DNA of 11,911 bases from JAJKJG01 sp036389455 (lineage in GTDB: Bacteria > Pseudomonadota > Alphaproteobacteria > Rhizobiales > Beijerinckiaceae), in the NCBI GenBank assembly GCA_036389455.1, contig DASVPW010000155.1, positions 1 through 11,911 of the forward strand, in the 5' to 3' direction. Numbering within the stretch: the first letter of the stretch is position 1; the number at the start of each line of letters is the position of its first letter. A program made the translations under genes and the position numbers. The notes beneath the pieces are model-generated. The model was not told where the DNA came from. It searched no databases and worked only from the letters and a program-made list of their open reading frames with translations. This document shows positions 1 through 5,689 of this stretch, piece after piece.

Positions 1-231
1 CCGATCCTGTGGGGCACGCTCGTGTTCGTGAACCTGCAGGCGGCGTTCCTGTCGCCGCCGGTCGCGATGTCCGCCTTCTACCTCAAGGGCGTCTCGCCGC
101 CGCACGTGACGCTGAACCAGATCTTCGCCGGCATGATGCCCTATATGCTGATCGTCATCGTCTGCATGGTCATCATGTACCTGTGGCCCGGCATGACGCT
201 GTGGCTGCCGAACTACCTGTACGGGGGGTGA
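1..231 (+). CDS. TRAP transporter large permease (DctM-like), C-terminal fragment
   Basis: This is the last 76 codons of an open frame that enters from the left edge and ends at TGA 229-231. The fragment is very hydrophobic. It has a loop containing AAFLSPPVAMSAFYLKG (residues 14-30) and a transmembrane segment at about residues 45-62, then a short tail ending PNYLYGG. The LSPPVAMSAFYLKGV stretch is typical of the end of DctM/TRAP-T large membrane subunits of the IT superfamily. These form the ion-coupled channel that imports organic acids or similar solutes delivered by a periplasmic binding protein. The small permease and binding protein genes would lie to the left, outside the window. The substrate cannot be read from this fragment. 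The gene converges on hicB with only 10 bases between the stop codons, and no terminator is visible there. Confidence 0.88.
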   Translation, partial: PILWGTLVFVNLQAAFLSPPVAMSAFYLKGVSPPHVTLNQIFAGMMPYMLIVIVCMVIMYLWPGMTLWLPNYLYGG

Positions 232-241
232 CGGCGCCGGC

Positions 242-700
242 TCAAGCCCTCTGCCGCACACGGACATCGATCTCGCGGCCGAGTTCTCCGAGGGCTTTCT
301 CCAGTTGCTCCACGCGGGACCGATGGTCCAGCCGGAACAGACGATCGACGGACTCGCGATTCCAGTTAAGGCGGCGCGCAAGCTCGGCGCGGTTGATGCC
401 GGCTCCGCGTAGCGCGCGATAGAGCTCGACTTTGAGAGCGTTCGTGGCAGGCAGCTTGACCCAGATGCGGCCGCTGCCGTCCTCGCGATGTCCGACGGTG
501 CGGATTTCCTTCGCCGTCGCGGGCTCCGGGATATCCGCGCCCGCGGCGATGCGGGCAGCCACCGCTTCCTCAAGCGCGCCCAAGGCATGGAGGCAGAGGC
601 TGTCCCTATCTTCGCTGAAGGTCGTGATTTCCGGGAACTTCTTGCACGTTACCAGCAGGGTCCCGTTGTCGTCGGGTACGTAGTCGAAAAGGTACGTCAT
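242..700 (-). CDS. hicB: HicB family antitoxin
   Basis: This 152-residue protein should neutralise HicA and autoregulate the operon. Residues 1-60 (MTYLFDYVPDDNGTLLVTCKK onward) fit the HicB partial RNase-H-like fold, including the typical segment that describes a passage from substrate-like strand to a helix with A-rich sequence. Residues 84-122 hold a DNA-binding helix-turn-helix (INRAELARRLNWNRESVDRL at 102-121), so this is the HTH-bearing kind of HicB. The ATG at 700 overlaps the hicA TGA as ATGA (697-700), indicating translational coupling in the order toxin then antitoxin, as is usual for hicAB. Family membership is recognised by sequence character. Whether the module is active cannot be read from the sequence. 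Confidence 0.88.
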   Translation of the reverse strand: MTYLFDYVPDDNGTLLVTCKKFPEITTFSEDRDSLCLHALGALEEAVAARIAAGADIPEPATAKEIRTVGHREDGSGRIWVKLPATNALKVELYRALRGAGINRAELARRLNWNRESVDRLFRLDHRSRVEQLEKALGELGREIDVRVRQRA

Positions 701-906
701 CGCTTCAGCTCCAAATCCTTGAGGATCTTGTTGACCAAGCCCGTTCCGAGTTCCTTGCGGCTCCCGTGCATCGGCAATTGCGAAGTCCGATTGCCTCGCC
801 GAACGGTCAAATGGCCGCTCCCGCCCTTGTGGCTCTTGAAAGTGCAGCCTCTAGAGGCAAGGAGCTTCTTGAGTTCCTGCGCGTTCACGATTGCAGGGTA
901 CTCCAC
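697..906 (-). CDS. hicA: HicA family toxin (mRNA interferase)
   Basis: This small protein (69 residues if started at GTG 906) has the double-stranded RNA-binding-like HicA fold. Visible hallmarks are the N-terminal helix AQELKKLLASRGC, the strand KSHKGGSGHLTVRR with the expected catalytic histidine at residue 32, and the C-terminal helix GTGLVNKILKDLEL. HicA proteins cleave mRNA and are blocked by HicB. The start is uncertain. GTG at 906 has no ribosome binding site. An in-frame GTG at 888 would give a 63-residue protein starting VNAQELKKLL, which matches the usual HicA N-terminus, and it has GGAG at 904-901, a rather long 12 bases upstream. The gene is co-transcribed with hicB through the ATGA overlap. 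All key residues appear intact. Confidence 0.85.
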   Translation of the reverse strand: MEYPAIVNAQELKKLLASRGCTFKSHKGGSGHLTVRRGNRTSQLPMHGSRKELGTGLVNKILKDLELKR

Positions 907-941
907 AAAACTGTGGAATTCAACAAATATGTGGATTTCAA
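902..941. promoter_or_regulatory. Putative hicAB operator with repeated TGTGGA motif
   Basis: An inverted repeat TCCACA-AAAC-TGTGGA occupies 902-917. A second right-hand half site, TGTGGATTTCAA (930-941), is an 11/12 direct repeat of TGTGGAATTCAA (912-923) at 18-bp spacing. The cluster covers the start of hicA and the bases where its promoter should lie. On the minus strand TTGAAA (941-936) and TTGAAT (923-918) could act as -35 boxes, but no good -10 box is visible. An HTH-containing HicB would be expected to bind here. The repeats are directly visible; the operator role is inferred. Confidence 0.5.
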
Positions 942-1000
942 TGGGTGCGGCGTCCCGCCGCGAGGAGCGCCTTGATCCGGCCGTCCGCCGACACTAGGGT

Positions 1001-1027
1001 CCGCCCCGATTTCGAACGAAGGGGCGG
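1001..1027 (+). promoter_or_regulatory. Hairpin overlapping the ribosome binding site of the 2OG oxygenase
   Basis: CCGCCCC (1001-1007) pairs perfectly with GGGGCGG (1021-1027). Inside it, TTC (1011-1013) can pair with GAA (1018-1020). The right arm contains the purine-rich Shine-Dalgarno region just before ATG 1034, so folding would hide the ribosome binding site. A possible promoter, TTGATC (972-977) with TAGGGT 17 bp further on (995-1000), would start transcription near 1007. That would leave only part of the left arm in the RNA, so the hairpin matters only if transcription starts further upstream. Confidence 0.35.
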
Positions 1028-1033
1028 AAGGCC

Positions 1034-1663
1034 ATGGCGCTCTCGCTGGTGAACGTGGAGGCGGTGCGCGAGGCGCCGGTCTCGCACGAGCCGTACGACT
1101 ATTTCCTGGGGTCGGGCATCCTCAAGGAGGAGGCGGTCCCGGACCTCAAGCGCGACTTCCCGGACATCGAGAAGCCCGGCTACCTCACCGTCGACGAGGT
1201 CGCCTTGAAGGGCCGGTTCAAGACCCTGATCGAGGAGCTCGAGAGCCCCGAGTTCACCGAAGAAATCTCGAAGAAGTGGGGGCGCGACATGCATCCCTAC
1301 CCGCGCCTCACCACCATCATGAAGCGCTCGCAGCCGAAGTACGGCGCAATCCACACCGACGGCCCGTCGAAGGTCATGACCATGCTGGTCTACATGAACG
1401 ACGACTGGGGCCAGGACACCGGCGGGCGCCTTCGCGTGCTCTACGACGGCGAGCACTTCGAGCCCTACGCCGTCGAGGTGCCGCCCGTCATGGGCACGGT
1501 TTTCGGCTTCCTGCGCGCCGACAACTCCTGGCACGGCCACCGCCCCTTCGCCGGCGAGCGCAAGGTGATCCAGATCGCCTGGGTCAAGGACGCCCATGAG
1601 CTCGAGCGCAAGAAGAGCCGCAACAAGATGGCCCAGTTCTTCAAGGGCATCTTCGGGCGTTAG
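1034..1663 (+). CDS. 2OG-Fe(II) oxygenase family protein
   Basis: This 209-residue cytosolic protein appears to be an iron- and 2-oxoglutarate-dependent dioxygenase with a double-stranded beta-helix core. The metal triad is readable: H107 and D109 in AIHTDGPSK, and a distal histidine in NSWHGHRPF (H167, possibly H169). R176 in AGERKVIQIAW is the likely 2-oxoglutarate carboxylate ligand. The length and motif spacing resemble the small prolyl-4-hydroxylase-like group. The C-terminus is basic (ERKKSRNKMAQFFKGIFGR). ATG 1034 is preceded by the purine-rich GGGGCGGAAGG and is the first methionine in frame. The substrate is unknown. The gene stands alone between divergent and convergent neighbours, so context gives no help. 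Confidence 0.85.
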   Translation: MALSLVNVEAVREAPVSHEPYDYFLGSGILKEEAVPDLKRDFPDIEKPGYLTVDEVALKGRFKTLIEELESPEFTEEISKKWGRDMHPYPRLTTIMKRSQPKYGAIHTDGPSKVMTMLVYMNDDWGQDTGGRLRVLYDGEHFEPYAVEVPPVMGTVFGFLRADNSWHGHRPFAGERKVIQIAWVKDAHELERKKSRNKMAQFFKGIFGR

Positions 1664-1764
1664 GGGTCAAACACCCGCTGGCTCGGGCTAGCAACGGGCG
1701 GGGCGAAGGCCCAGGGGAAAGCCTCCCCACCGTTCATGGCGGGCAAGAGCCTTGTGCGGCGGCG

Positions 1765-2007
1765 TCAGCGCCCTGCGATGCGTGCCTGCCCGCCCGGGCC
1801 CGCGAGCGCCGCCTTGACCGGGCAATGGCCGGTCGCGCCGCGGATCGCGAGCATCGCGCCTGCGGCGAGCGCCAGCACGTTGAGGAGCGGGTTCGGCCGC
1901 GGCTTCGCCCCCGCCGCCGCGAGCCCGAGCCCGATCACCACGGAAATGGCCCGCTCCTGGAAGGACAGGTTGTGGTCGCCCTCGAACACCGACAATGCGC
2001 TCGCCAT
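1765..2007 (-). CDS. DUF2892 (YgaP-like transmembrane domain) protein
   Basis: This 80-residue protein starts at ATG 2007, with GGGAG about ten bases upstream. After a short soluble N-terminus (MASALSVFEGDHNLSFQERA) there are two transmembrane helices at about residues 20-33 and 41-56. Then follows RGATGHCPVKAALAG, where the CP motif (C62) is the signature end of the DUF2892 / inner membrane YgaP-like domain. Members are small inner-membrane proteins of unknown function, sometimes fused to rhodanese domains; no rhodanese is present here. An in-frame extension upstream to 2241 is rejected because it is arginine- and proline-rich, has no ribosome binding site, and the domain begins only after M at 2007. 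The gene converges with the 2OG oxygenase. Confidence 0.8.
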   Translation of the reverse strand: MASALSVFEGDHNLSFQERAISVVIGLGLAAAGAKPRPNPLLNVLALAAGAMLAIRGATGHCPVKAALAGPGGQARIAGR

Positions 2008-2179
2008 TGCTCTTCGTCTCCCGTTTGCGTGCGGGGCGAACGCGGGCGGCGGGGGAGTCGTTCCGCATCGTTTAGGTTCGGCTCTCCTGAACCGTACGAT
2101 GACGCGCCGCAATTCGGGAGAGAGCCTTTTCGGATCAGGAACATGTCGGCTCGCTTCCGAAAATGATTTTGATGCAGCA

Positions 2180-2204
2180 AGGGACCGCCATTGTGGCGAT
2201 CCCT
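2180..2204. other. Palindrome coinciding with an RHNGGP-coding stretch
   Basis: AGGGA (2180-2184) pairs with TCCCT (2200-2204), and CGCCA (2186-2190) pairs with TGGCG (2194-2198) around a TTG loop. One C/A mismatch interrupts the ten-base stem. Read on the minus strand, the same bases encode DRHNGGPLLHQNHFRK in a frame continuing toward 1935. RHNGGPPL-like peptides are, from memory, a recurrent motif of small Rhizobiales proteins. I see no convincing start and ribosome binding site for that frame and it runs into the DUF2892 gene. It may be a remnant, or only an RNA or DNA structure. Confidence 0.4.
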
Positions 2205-2215
2205 CAGGTTTGGGC

Positions 2216-2284
2216 CTAAGGCAGCGCTCGCCATAGTGCAATGAGCGCTAGGCCAAGCAGGAGCAGGAACTCGATCCAATACAC
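2216..2284 (-). CDS. Small single-pass membrane peptide (hypothetical)
   Basis: A GTG at 2284 opens a 22-codon frame ending at TAG 2216. The product is MYWIEFLLLL followed by GLALIALWRALP. It is one continuous hydrophobic helix with an acidic residue near the start and an arginine near the end, as in many bacterial single-TM microproteins. The key support is an unusually good ribosome binding site: AAGGGAGG at 2299-2292 ends exactly seven bases before the GTG. A TTG at 2290 would add two residues but sits too close to that site. Nothing is known of its role. It lies alone, divergent from the two-gene operon at 2532, so no pathway can be assigned. Conservation was not tested. Confidence 0.5.
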   Translation of the reverse strand: MYWIEFLLLLGLALIALWRALP

Positions 2285-2361
2285 GTCCAAGCCTCCCTTG
2301 GAGTATCGACGGATCGAGATTAGACTCTGTACTCACACCCCGCGTCACCAATCCACCACCT

Positions 2362-2394
2362 CGAACGAGGGGCACATGCGGCGAACAAGGGGCA
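2362..2394. repeat. Paired 13-bp direct repeat upstream of the two-gene operon
   Basis: CGAACGAGGGGCA (2362-2374) and CGAACAAGGGGCA (2382-2394) match at 12 of 13 positions and are spaced 20 bp apart, about two helical turns. They lie about 140 bases before ATG 2532. They could be a tandem regulator site. Apart from these repeats and a poor promoter candidate (TTGCGC at 2477-2482, CTAAAC at 2501-2506), I see nothing in the 247 bases from 2285 to 2531. Confidence 0.35.
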
Positions 2395-2531
2395 AGGGCC
2401 TGCCCCGCACGGATTCAGAGGACATTGGACGACGGCGGCCAAGTGTGGAATGGGTGATACAAGGGTGACATTTCGGTTGCGCAGCGTGTCCGATCTTCGG
2501 CTAAACAGTCGGTGACGACCGCAGGTAATCC

Positions 2532-3473
2532 ATGGCGACGAAGGGCAAAGAATTCCACGCTCTGGAGTGGAAGGTCCGCATTATGGCGGAAACGCTCTCG
2601 GAGGCCGGCAAAATAAGCTCGCCTTCCCGAAGAGAGTTCGCACGATTTGCAGATATCGACTATGATACTCTTAAAGCGGCTTGGAGGTCAGGTCGACTGT
2701 CGAATGAATTGGAGGCAAAGCTTGCGTTTGCCGCTGAGTTCGATCCAAGCGACCTGTCTTGGATTGACGAAAACGTACTCCCTTCGCAGCGTAGTGCGGC
2801 CGGCCCCTCCTATCCGGGGCGTGATACAGTTGCAGCCTTCCGGTCTATGTTGCGCCGTCGGCACGGCTTCACCGGCACGGGCATCTTTGTGCGTGTTGTA
2901 AACGACCGGCCACAGCTCCTCGACAGTAACCTGGCTACGTTCTCAGTTGAAGATTCAGGGCAAGGAGCCATAGCTGGCGAGCCTGCGCCGCTGTTCTTTT
3001 CGATCGTGGTCGAACCAGGCTTTGATCCCAAGGGTATCCACTATGGCTTTCAGCGCGTTCGGCTCCGGCTCGTCCTCGATCCGGCGACTACAACGCGTAT
3101 CGTTGACCGGCTCGCTCAAGACAAAAAAGTCGAAATCAAAAACGCTGTCCTCGAAGTCCGCGGGGGCGAGCACTTTCCTGAATGGTTTCTACATGTTCAA
3201 GGGACAGTTCTCGATGGTGAGTATTCAAGTCGGAATGAGCCGCTCTGTGTTCTCACTGGCGCATCAATCGGAGAAGAGTTGCGCGCCGACATAGCCGTAC
3301 GTCCAATGGATGGGACGCTGGTTGCCGTGGATGGTGCCCCTCTCCCGGACCTGCTGAAGCGGCGCATAGTCGAAATACTATGCGCTAAAAAGCTGCCGGG
3401 CTCCACGGATACTCAGGGATGGATTTCTCTTGGCCTACAGCGCCTCCGCATCATGCGCGCAGATAGAACATGA
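2532..3473 (+). CDS. Hypothetical protein, first gene of a two-gene accessory operon
   Basis: I do not recognise this 313-residue soluble protein. Residues 8-78 are predicted helical by eye and contain an HTH-like or small adaptor-like stretch (REFARFADIDYDTLKAAWRS at 34-53). A conserved-looking FDPSDLSWID (70-79) closes this part. A linker of about 20 residues rich in S, G and P follows. Residues 97-313 alternate hydrophobic strands and charged turns, consistent with a beta-rich domain (FFSIVVEPGFDPKG, RVRLRLVLD, EIKNAVLEVRGGE, WFLHVQGTV). There is no signal peptide, membrane segment or evident catalytic motif. ATG 2532 is preceded by GCAGG about eight bases upstream. The stop overlaps the next start (ATGA, 3470-3473), so the two products are probably made together and may interact. 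Codon use is less GC-biased than in lepA or iorA, suggesting acquisition. Confidence 0.75.
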   Translation: MATKGKEFHALEWKVRIMAETLSEAGKISSPSRREFARFADIDYDTLKAAWRSGRLSNELEAKLAFAAEFDPSDLSWIDENVLPSQRSAAGPSYPGRDTVAAFRSMLRRRHGFTGTGIFVRVVNDRPQLLDSNLATFSVEDSGQGAIAGEPAPLFFSIVVEPGFDPKGIHYGFQRVRLRLVLDPATTTRIVDRLAQDKKVEIKNAVLEVRGGEHFPEWFLHVQGTVLDGEYSSRNEPLCVLTGASIGEELRADIAVRPMDGTLVAVDGAPLPDLLKRRIVEILCAKKLPGSTDTQGWISLGLQRLRIMRADRT

Positions 3474-5419
3474 AAGCTGAAGACGACATTGACGCAGCAA
3501 TCGTCCGCGTGTTGGACGCCCCAATGTCGAACTTTGTGGAGCTCGCAAAAATCGCTGGTCTTGACCCGGCAACGGATTTTCGTTTCGCCAATTTATCGGG
3601 CATTAATTTTTCCGGTTTAAATCTTAACGGCTTTGATTTTACAGGAGCAAATCTAAAAAGAGCGACGTTTAAGGACGCCAACATTTCAGGAGCGAAGTTC
3701 GTTCTTTCTCGTGAGCTGAAGCGGCAATTGAGCCAGGCAGCTGACGGGAGAGAGTTTTTATCCCGACACGATGGGCGACACACGTCCCATCGCAAAACTA
3801 AAAAGAACGGCCGAGATCGGTCTCCAGACCAGTCAAACGCCGCCGAACCGTCAAAAGGAATTTCTGAGCCCTCGTCGCACCTTCCTGACCGCCGATTCTT
3901 CGAGGGCAGGAAATGGCTCGACTTCTACGAGGGCAGGAAGTGGCTCGACGAAGCGCCGGCCGAGCACGGGGCATGGGGCTTTATCTGGAGCGAGCTGTGG
4001 GAGGCCTCGGGTAAGTGGGATCCCGACCTGCGCGAGCGCGCTCGCAAGTGGCTCGACAAAGCGCCGGCCGAGCACGGGTCATGGGGCCTTATCTGGACAG
4101 AGCTGTGGGAGGCCTCGGGTAAGTGGGATCTCGACCTGCGCGAGCGCGCTTGCAAGTGGCTCGACGAAGCGCCGGCCGGGCACGTGTCATGGGGCTTAAT
4201 CTGGACAGAGCTGTGGGAGTCCTCCGGTAATTCGGATCCCGACCTGCGCGAGCGCGCTTGCAAGTGGCTCGACGAAGCGCCGGCCGGGCACGGGTCGTGG
4301 GGCTTTGTCTGGACAGAGCTGTGGGAGGCCTCGGGTAAGTGGGATCCCGACCTGCGCGACCGCGCTCGCAAGTGGCTCGACGAAGCGCCGGCCGAGCACG
4401 GGTCATGGGGCTTTATCTGGACAGAGCTGTGGGAGGCCTCGGGTAAGTGGGATCTCGACCTGCGCGAGCGCGCTCGCAAGTGGCTCGACGAAGCGCCGGC
4501 CGAGCACGAGTCCTGGGGGTTTGTTTGGCTGGAGCTCTGGAAGGCGTCGGGCAGGGCGGATGGCGACCTGCGCGAGCGCGCTCGGACGTGGCTCGGCGAA
4601 GCACGGGCCGAGCACCGGTCCTGGGGGTTCCTATGGAGGAAGCTCTGGCAGGCGTCGGGCAAGGCGGATGACGATTTACGCGAGTGCGCTCGCAAATGGC
4701 TCGCCGAGGCGCCGGCCGAGCACGGGTCATGGGGGTACGTTTGGCGCGAGCTCTGGAACGCGGGCTTTCCGACGGACGGAGACCGCGCAGCTCTGCTATC
4801 GAAAGCCTCGGCTTGGCTCCAGGTAAAGCCCTTGGGGAACCCGGCCTGGGTGATCGTATGGAACATTTTGTGGGACGAGCGCCTGGTCGCAGACTGGGTG
4901 CTGGTGCCGTTGGCGGATCGCCTGCTTGCGGAAGCGCCACCAAGGTATCCGGCTCCTATCTATAGCCGCCTCAAGGCGCGACACCAGCCACAGACGAAGC
5001 CCCTCAGTTACTTGTGGAAGGACAATTGGAAGGCCCGATGGGAAGACGCATTGGGCGATATCGCTCGGCGGAAGCAACTCGCCGAGGAGGCGAAGCGATG
5101 GCTCCACGGCCTGAACCTCAATGAAGGCGGCTGGCCCTCGGTCTGGAAGGAATTATGGCACGCTGCGACTGCCGCATCCGGAGAGCGGGCCGAACTCGCC
5201 GAGATCGCCCATGCGTGGTTGCAAGTGATAAATCCGGCGCACCCTTCGCGAAAGTTAGTCGCATTACTGCTGCAGAATGAACCTGCGGGAAGCGCCAGTT
5301 CCGACCCAGCGGCCCACCACTTGCACGAGGATCATGCGTTACTCGCAAACGAAGAAGACATGCGGTCGCGGCAGGCAACTGAGGTCGAGCCGTTCACCCC
5401 CGACAGCGTGCCGATCTGA
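3470..5419 (+). CDS. Pentapeptide-repeat protein with 36-residue tandem helical repeats
   Basis: This 649-residue protein is the second gene of the operon and has no recognised family name. Residues 1-36 are helical (FVELAKIAGLDPATDFRF at 22-39). Residues 37-77 are pentapeptide repeats of the A(N/D)LSG type (ANLSGINFSGLNLNGFDFTG, 40-59), which form a right-handed beta-helix. A basic, polar linker covers about 80-143. From residue 158, eight consecutive units repeat at exactly 36 residues, each of the form WLDEAPAEHGSWGFIW, TELWEASGKWDPDL, RERARK. Degenerate units continue to about 595. The layout W-x12-W-x3-W plus an arginine-rich helix suggests a TPR/HAT-like alpha-solenoid for protein binding. 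The C-terminus is acidic and low-complexity. There is no enzyme motif. The pairing of a pentapeptide module, a solenoid and a coupled partner is reminiscent of sensing modules in bacterial conflict systems, but that is inference. Confidence 0.78.
   Translation: MKAEDDIDAAIVRVLDAPMSNFVELAKIAGLDPATDFRFANLSGINFSGLNLNGFDFTGANLKRATFKDANISGAKFVLSRELKRQLSQAADGREFLSRHDGRHTSHRKTKKNGRDRSPDQSNAAEPSKGISEPSSHLPDRRFFEGRKWLDFYEGRKWLDEAPAEHGAWGFIWSELWEASGKWDPDLRERARKWLDKAPAEHGSWGLIWTELWEASGKWDLDLRERACKWLDEAPAGHVSWGLIWTELWESSGNSDPDLRERACKWLDEAPAGHGSWGFVWTELWEASGKWDPDLRDRARKWLDEAPAEHGSWGFIWTELWEASGKWDLDLRERARKWLDEAPAEHESWGFVWLELWKASGRADGDLRERARTWLGEARAEHRSWGFLWRKLWQASGKADDDLRECARKWLAEAPAEHGSWGYVWRELWNAGFPTDGDRAALLSKASAWLQVKPLGNPAWVIVWNILWDERLVADWVLVPLADRLLAEAPPRYPAPIYSRLKARHQPQTKPLSYLWKDNWKARWEDALGDIARRKQLAEEAKRWLHGLNLNEGGWPSVWKELWHAATAASGERAELAEIAHAWLQVINPAHPSRKLVALLLQNEPAGSASSDPAAHHLHEDHALLANEEDMRSRQATEVEPFTPDSVPI
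3896..3949 (+). repeat. 27-bp tandem duplication at the head of the repeat array
   Basis: Bases 3896-3922 and 3923-3949 match at 25 of 27 positions and encode FFEGRKWLD and FYEGRKWLD. The second copy runs straight into the first full 36-residue unit. This is a local in-frame duplication at the boundary between the linker and the solenoid of the 649-residue protein. Confidence 0.85.
3941..4804 (+). repeat. Eight-unit 108-bp tandem repeat array within the CDS
   Basis: Units begin with TGGCTC at 3941, 4049, 4157, 4265, 4373, 4481, 4589 and 4697 (TGG with TGGCTC throughout), an exact 108-bp (36-codon) period. The next WL begins at 4814, after 117 bp, where the period breaks. By hand alignment, units 2 and 5 match at 105 of 108 bases and units 4 and 5 at 103 of 108, with third-position identity retained. 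Units 6 to 8 are clearly more divergent. This pattern indicates recent amplification or gene conversion in the first five units, followed by an older decayed part. Confidence 0.92.
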
Positions 5420-5521
5420 GTCGACGCTCCTGACATCGGCCCATGCTGACACTGTCCGGCAGCTTCGGCCATGGCGGCGATTTCTCGATCGAGCGGCGTT
5501 CACCATCATCAAGATGCCTCG

Positions 5522-5577
5522 TCATGATGACCGGAAATCGGAAAGCTCCGATGACGACCAGCTATCGGTCATGATGA
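5522..5577. repeat. Nested inverted repeat between convergent genes
   Basis: TCATGATGACCG (5522-5533) and CGGTCATGATGA (5566-5577) are inverted copies matching at 11 of 12 positions. Between them lies a second perfect hairpin, ATCGGA-AAGC-TCCGAT (5537-5552). The element is in the 270-base gap between the stop of the repeat protein (5419) and the stop of lepA (5690), so it could act as a two-way terminator or be a dispersed palindromic repeat. No T-run follows on either strand. I see no other supported feature in 5420-5689; frames there are short and lack ribosome binding sites. Confidence 0.5.
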
Positions 5578-5689
5578 AGATGCGGCGCCCTTTCGACATT
5601 AAACAAACCCGATGGGAGCGCGGATGGGCCAGCCTGCCATGGCCCCTGGCTTCTCGCTGCGCGAACTCCGGGCAATAGGTTGAAAGCGC

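Noticed and set aside
902..938. TGTGGA motifs as DnaA boxes (TGTGGATAA)
   Set aside because: The best match, TGTGGATTT at 930-938, fits only 7 of 9 bases and there is no AT-rich unwinding region. The arrangement around the hicA start fits an operator better.
1714..1728. GGGGA/TCCCC hairpin between convergent 2OG oxygenase and DUF2892 genes
   Set aside because: It is a five-base stem without a T-run on either side, too weak to call a terminator.
2241..2468. 75-codon plus-strand frame upstream of the accessory operon
   Set aside because: Arginine/serine/threonine-rich, no ribosome binding site, and it overlaps the start of the better-supported minus-strand microprotein.
3925..4866. Long minus-strand frame of 313 codons opposite the repeat array
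   Set aside because: It is the shadow of the 108-bp period: a frame free of stops in one unit is free in all. Its composition (serine, arginine, histidine-rich, PHDPCSAGASSSHL-like repeats) is not protein-like and it lacks a ribosome binding site.
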